Shown here piece after piece: positions 60,301-64,000 of a stretch of DNA of 64,000 nucleotides (position 1 is its first letter; each line of letters opens with the position of its first letter). Origin of the DNA: Ipomoea triloba (taxonomy: Eukaryota > Streptophyta > Magnoliopsida > Solanales > Convolvulaceae); the NCBI RefSeq assembly GCF_003576645.1, contig NC_044923.1, positions 2,405,254-2,469,253 of the forward strand. The letters run 5' to 3'. The translations under genes were made by a program, and so were the position numbers. The notes under the pieces are model-generated. The model was not told the DNA's origin, did no database searches, and was given only the letters and a program-made list of their open reading frames with translations.

Positions 60301-62940
60301 ACCAATTCAATAATGTTGTCGAATCAAGACAAATCTAAATACTTTCAATATTTTTGTTCAATCGGAATTATAAAAGTTGGTCACAAATCTTGTTCAATAC
60401 TTGCTAATTATTGTATTCGAGTTTAAACAATAGAACTTGAAAGTGATAAAAGCATGACTTTTATATCATGTCTTAAAGCCAAATTAAGCTAAAATGTCAT
60501 AATAACAAGCCAAATATTGATGGAGTTTATTTTTAGTATTCCTTAACTCATTAGCTAACTCAATTTCTCCAAAGGTTATGTGACGTTACAATATATTGTG
60601 TTCCTATATATGCTATAAAGAGAATTTAGTTCTTGTTAATTATTCTTTTGTTTAGGAATTATGAAGAATAATCTTATCTACGTATATAACTATAAATTTT
60701 CACTTAATCATGACTTGAAATGAGACCATAATTCAAATAAAAATTTTGAATATTATTTTTTTGTGTGTAATAAGAGAAACTCATAAATTTCACTCATGTA
60801 TAGTAGTTCACATTTACATCATATTGCATTAAAAAAGATAATGTGCAACATACTTGACCAAAAAAGTGTTAATAATCAAAATTGTGATATTTTAATATAA
60901 AAATCATGCACTAATTATTTAATCATATAAATCAATTTGGTTGGTGTGAGTGGTCTCATCTCTTAAGAAGAAAGGTTGGGAGTTCGAACCCCTCTTATAT
61001 AGAAAAATCAATCTGACCAGCACTTTGCTCCTTAATTAGACTGGTCGGCTAACAAGAAAAGTTATTTAATCATATTTTTTGAGACAATATTGAATATTAA
61101 TTTGAGTATCCAATATTCGCAATTATTACTTGCCCAAAAATGAGTCCTTGACTCTCATAGGGATTCGAGTAGAATATGTCTTATCTTTTTTGTACAAAAT
61201 CTCCTCAACAATGAAGTTTAATTTACAAAAGGAGATAAACTTTATAATATTGAATAATAAAATTAAATATATTACTACGTATTATTGATGGAGTTATACA
61301 ATAAAAGTTGTTTTATTCACATATCGTGTAGTTTTTAAATTTTTTCATGCATTTACCAGAAATGCTAATTTTGCCCTTAATTACTTTTAATTCAAAAACT
61401 TACCCAACTATATAATTAACGCACCCTGCTCACCTACGGCATAATTATGTGAAAAAATATGTCAATATTAATATGCTTCAATACAAATCACTTATAAATT
61501 AATTACAATAATAATTAGTAAATAAATACTTATTAAAGATTAAAGTACCATGCACCCACGACTGAACATCTCTTTTAAAATTAGATTAAGAAATCATTAG
61601 GCACATCCTGCCTCCGCAATATTAGCATCGAAAAGACACTTTTATATGCATGATTTAGCTGATCGCAAGTGACTAGAATATGATTCTCGTATCAAAAAGT
61701 TAGAAATTCAATTATTATCAATACTCTAATTATCTCTCGATTGAGCTTGTCTCACAAAATTTTCGTAGTGTGATTTATCTTGTTATATAGTTAATTTCAT
61801 GGTATTACACATTTACACGTCCCCGAATAGTACATGTGGCTAAAAAAGTCAACAAATATTACATTTTCATTAATATATTTCATTTTTTTAAAAATGAACG
61901 AGTAATAATTTTTAGTAAAAATTTACTACATGTTTGACGCATGAAAAGGGTAATACATTTTCGGTAAAAATATTTATATACTTGAAATTCGTATCACGCA
62001 ATTTTGTAGAAGTTTTTGCATTATTTTGCACATTAAAAGGAGTTGAGAATCAAACTTGTAGGCCACAAATCACACCTAAGAAGTAAATTGCATTAGAAAA
62101 ATTCTTTGCGAATTCGTGACCCTTCAGATATAAAAATCATGCTATATCCACCTAGCTACCGAACTATAACATTTAAATTTTAAAATTAAAAATTGTTGTT
62201 ATTTAACCGCAAGATCTCAAATGCGTATTTACTATTTATGGTCTAATCTTGACTTGTGATTACAAACTTTTAATTAAATTGTACCTTTTAATGACTACTC
62301 TCATAATATCTGCCTTTTACTTTGATATCATTATTCCACCGCAAGGAGCCTCTTTGTCCCAAGACTGTAAAACATTTTGTATAGGAAAATGATATATATA
62401 TTTAAACATACTAAGACTATTAGACTAAGAATTTAAACATTTTGAAAATCACACTTTTGAAATATGCACTATAATTTATATGATAAAGAAGTTCTAAAAA
62501 AATTATAATATCATAAAAACAATGCCATATGATTACTAAAATTGTATTATTTATTGTTTTAACAATAATATAAACAAAGTGAAATATTTTGTATAGTTTT
62601 TTTGAGTGACATATAATAATTCACAAATTACACTGAAGTGTTAACCGAACTTCGAATATCTTGTGAGACAGGCTCATTTACAAAATATGCTCAGAATACC
62701 ATTAAATGAAATATCATAAATTTTTCTTCAAAATATAATATGGGAATATATCACTATCTAACACAAGATTTGGGTAATGTTGAATGTTGAATTGTTCTTC
62801 AGAGTCAAAGCCGTTACAGAGAAACACAGAATGGCAAAAATTAATGTTGGATGGAATTTTGTTCGATAGTAACAAATTTTGTCTTGACTCCGTGATTGAG
62901 TTCTTGTGCTCCATTTTCTTTATCAGTTTTTGGCATTTTG
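60301..62940. other. Gene-free AT-rich DNA
   Basis: No gene recognised. A SINE-like fragment near 60945-61010 has GGGAGTTCGAACCCC, a good box B. An 85-codon minus frame at 62714-62971 has no recognisable domain. Confidence 0.4.
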
Positions 62941-62949
62941 TTGGGCAAT

Positions 62950-63085
62950 AACAACTTTTCCACACACACACATATATAATTTTTACTTTAAAAAATTATT
63001 TTCCACACACACAAATATATAATTTTTACTTTAAAAAAAATTATTTTCCACACACACAAATATATAATTTTTACTTTAAAAACAT
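62950..63085. repeat. Tandem repeat, 3 units of about 46 bp
   Basis: Each unit reads TTTTCCACACACACA, ATATATAATTTTTACTTTAA and an A-run. Units differ only in small run lengths. Confidence 0.9.
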
Positions 63086-64000
63086 TTATTTTAATAATTA
63101 CAATATTTTAAGTTGAACTCTAAGTGGGAGTTACCACCTAACTATGAGCTTTAATTTTTCATGTTTTAAAGCATTCAATGTTCTGTCAATTCTTTAAAAA
63201 AAAATATTATAGCACCCAATATTTTCACCCGTGTGAAATAATTTTATCTCACAGACATACAAGAGTATATCTTGAAACCTTACAATTTTCTTAACAATCT
63301 ACTTGCCAACCACCTCAAACTAATGAATTTTAGTCAACTTAATTTTACTTTTAATGATGCTTCTCATGTTATTTGTATATTTCTATACTCATATTATTTT
63401 GGGTGTACTTTAGGTGAATGCACTTTCTAACATAAAATATATTTTTAAAAATTATATATCTCTAATTTTTTAAATATAAAAATAATCCAAATATCAAAAG
63501 AATTTTTTTAAGGGTAATCAAAAGATAATTGTGATAAACGAATATAACATGACTGATAATTTATTTATTTTTTTCAAACTTACTTGACTAAAGCCAAATG
63601 TACATCACAATCAAACTATTTTTCCGAGCAATAAAAAAGTCATTAATTGAAATGAATATGAATTTATTTTCTCTCTCCTCATTAATATTCATTTATGCCC
63701 ATGAATATTTTCTTTCTCTAAAAATCAATGAAATATTTAAATTTGATTAATTGAAACATTGAATGACAAGATGTCTCATAGACATACAATCATATCTCCA
63801 AGGAGTTAATACTATGGTATCTATATAACAATGTAGTATATATTGTATGAATTCAATTTTACTATGTATTTATTGTCTTTAATTTAAAGATGGTCCACTC
63901 TTAAATTTAAAAATCAACATATAATACTATTTCCATTAAGTTAATATAATCTATATAACAGTAAAATATTACTGAATTCAATTTTACTCTCTACCCGATG
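63086..64000. other. Gene-free AT-rich end of window
   Basis: No coding signal. A short direct repeat (ATCTATATAACA and GAATTCAATTTTACT) lies in the last 200 bases. Confidence 0.4.

Noticed and set aside
62714..62971. 85-codon minus-strand frame
   Set aside because: Less repetitive than other spurious frames, but I recognise no family, and it lies in AT-rich repeats.

Overview
This is nuclear DNA of a flowering plant, very probably a eudicot. The genes are intron-containing, the spacers are AT-rich, and there are many plant-type mobile elements: a short LTR retrotransposon primed by initiator-Met tRNA, Helitrons, LINE remnants, tRNA-derived SINEs, and MULE-, hAT- and Harbinger-type MITEs. 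Repeat style hints at an asterid, perhaps Convolvulaceae, but I cannot establish the species. No bacterial-type system, CRISPR array, rRNA gene or intact tRNA gene was found.

Layout. (1) 1-5.1 kb: an assembly gap, then a five-exon minus-strand gene for a plastid-targeted UPF0114 membrane protein. Its second intron holds a complete 1.67 kb non-autonomous LTR retrotransposon with a perfect target-site duplication. (2) 5-9 kb: a gene-poor stretch, then a single-exon NHL/LEA_2 gene at 8.0 kb. (3) 9-24 kb: repeats. These include a Helitron-derived replication-protein-A fragment, a 2.9 kb Helitron carrying a 13-copy AT-rich array, an orphan promoter/leader, a decayed LINE RNase H region, tandem duplications and a clean MULE-type foldback element. 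(4) 24-54.7 kb: a same-strand tandem array of five BAHD acyltransferase genes of the benzyl-alcohol-benzoyltransferase-like clade, here called A (24.2 kb), B (32.4), C (39.5), D (44.7) and E (52.0). A, B, D and E can encode 449-461 residue proteins with HxxxD and DFGWG motifs. C has a one-base frame break in an A-run. (5) 54.7-64 kb: LTR-like fragments, a TIR element with a compound microsatellite, and AT-rich DNA with no supportable gene.

The most interesting signal is inside the BAHD array. All five genes share one phase-0 intron after a conserved Val-Gln. B keeps only that intron. A and D also share a hAT-like MITE in the coding sequence whose terminal repeats supply a donor and an acceptor that would splice in frame. 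E has a different in-frame insertion made of about six tandem copies of exon sequence plus a SINE-tail-like segment. C has a third, LTR-like insertion that would also splice in frame. Three separate events in one small family look like repeated intron creation by mobile DNA. D also looks mosaic: its promoter and first exon match E, while its later exons and MITE intron match A.

The BAHD enzymes would act in the cytosol, moving acyl groups from acyl-CoA to alcohols or amines. Substrates cannot be read from the sequence. The UPF0114 and NHL genes have no evident functional link to them. All exon structures are inferred from splice consensus, reading frame and paralogue alignment.
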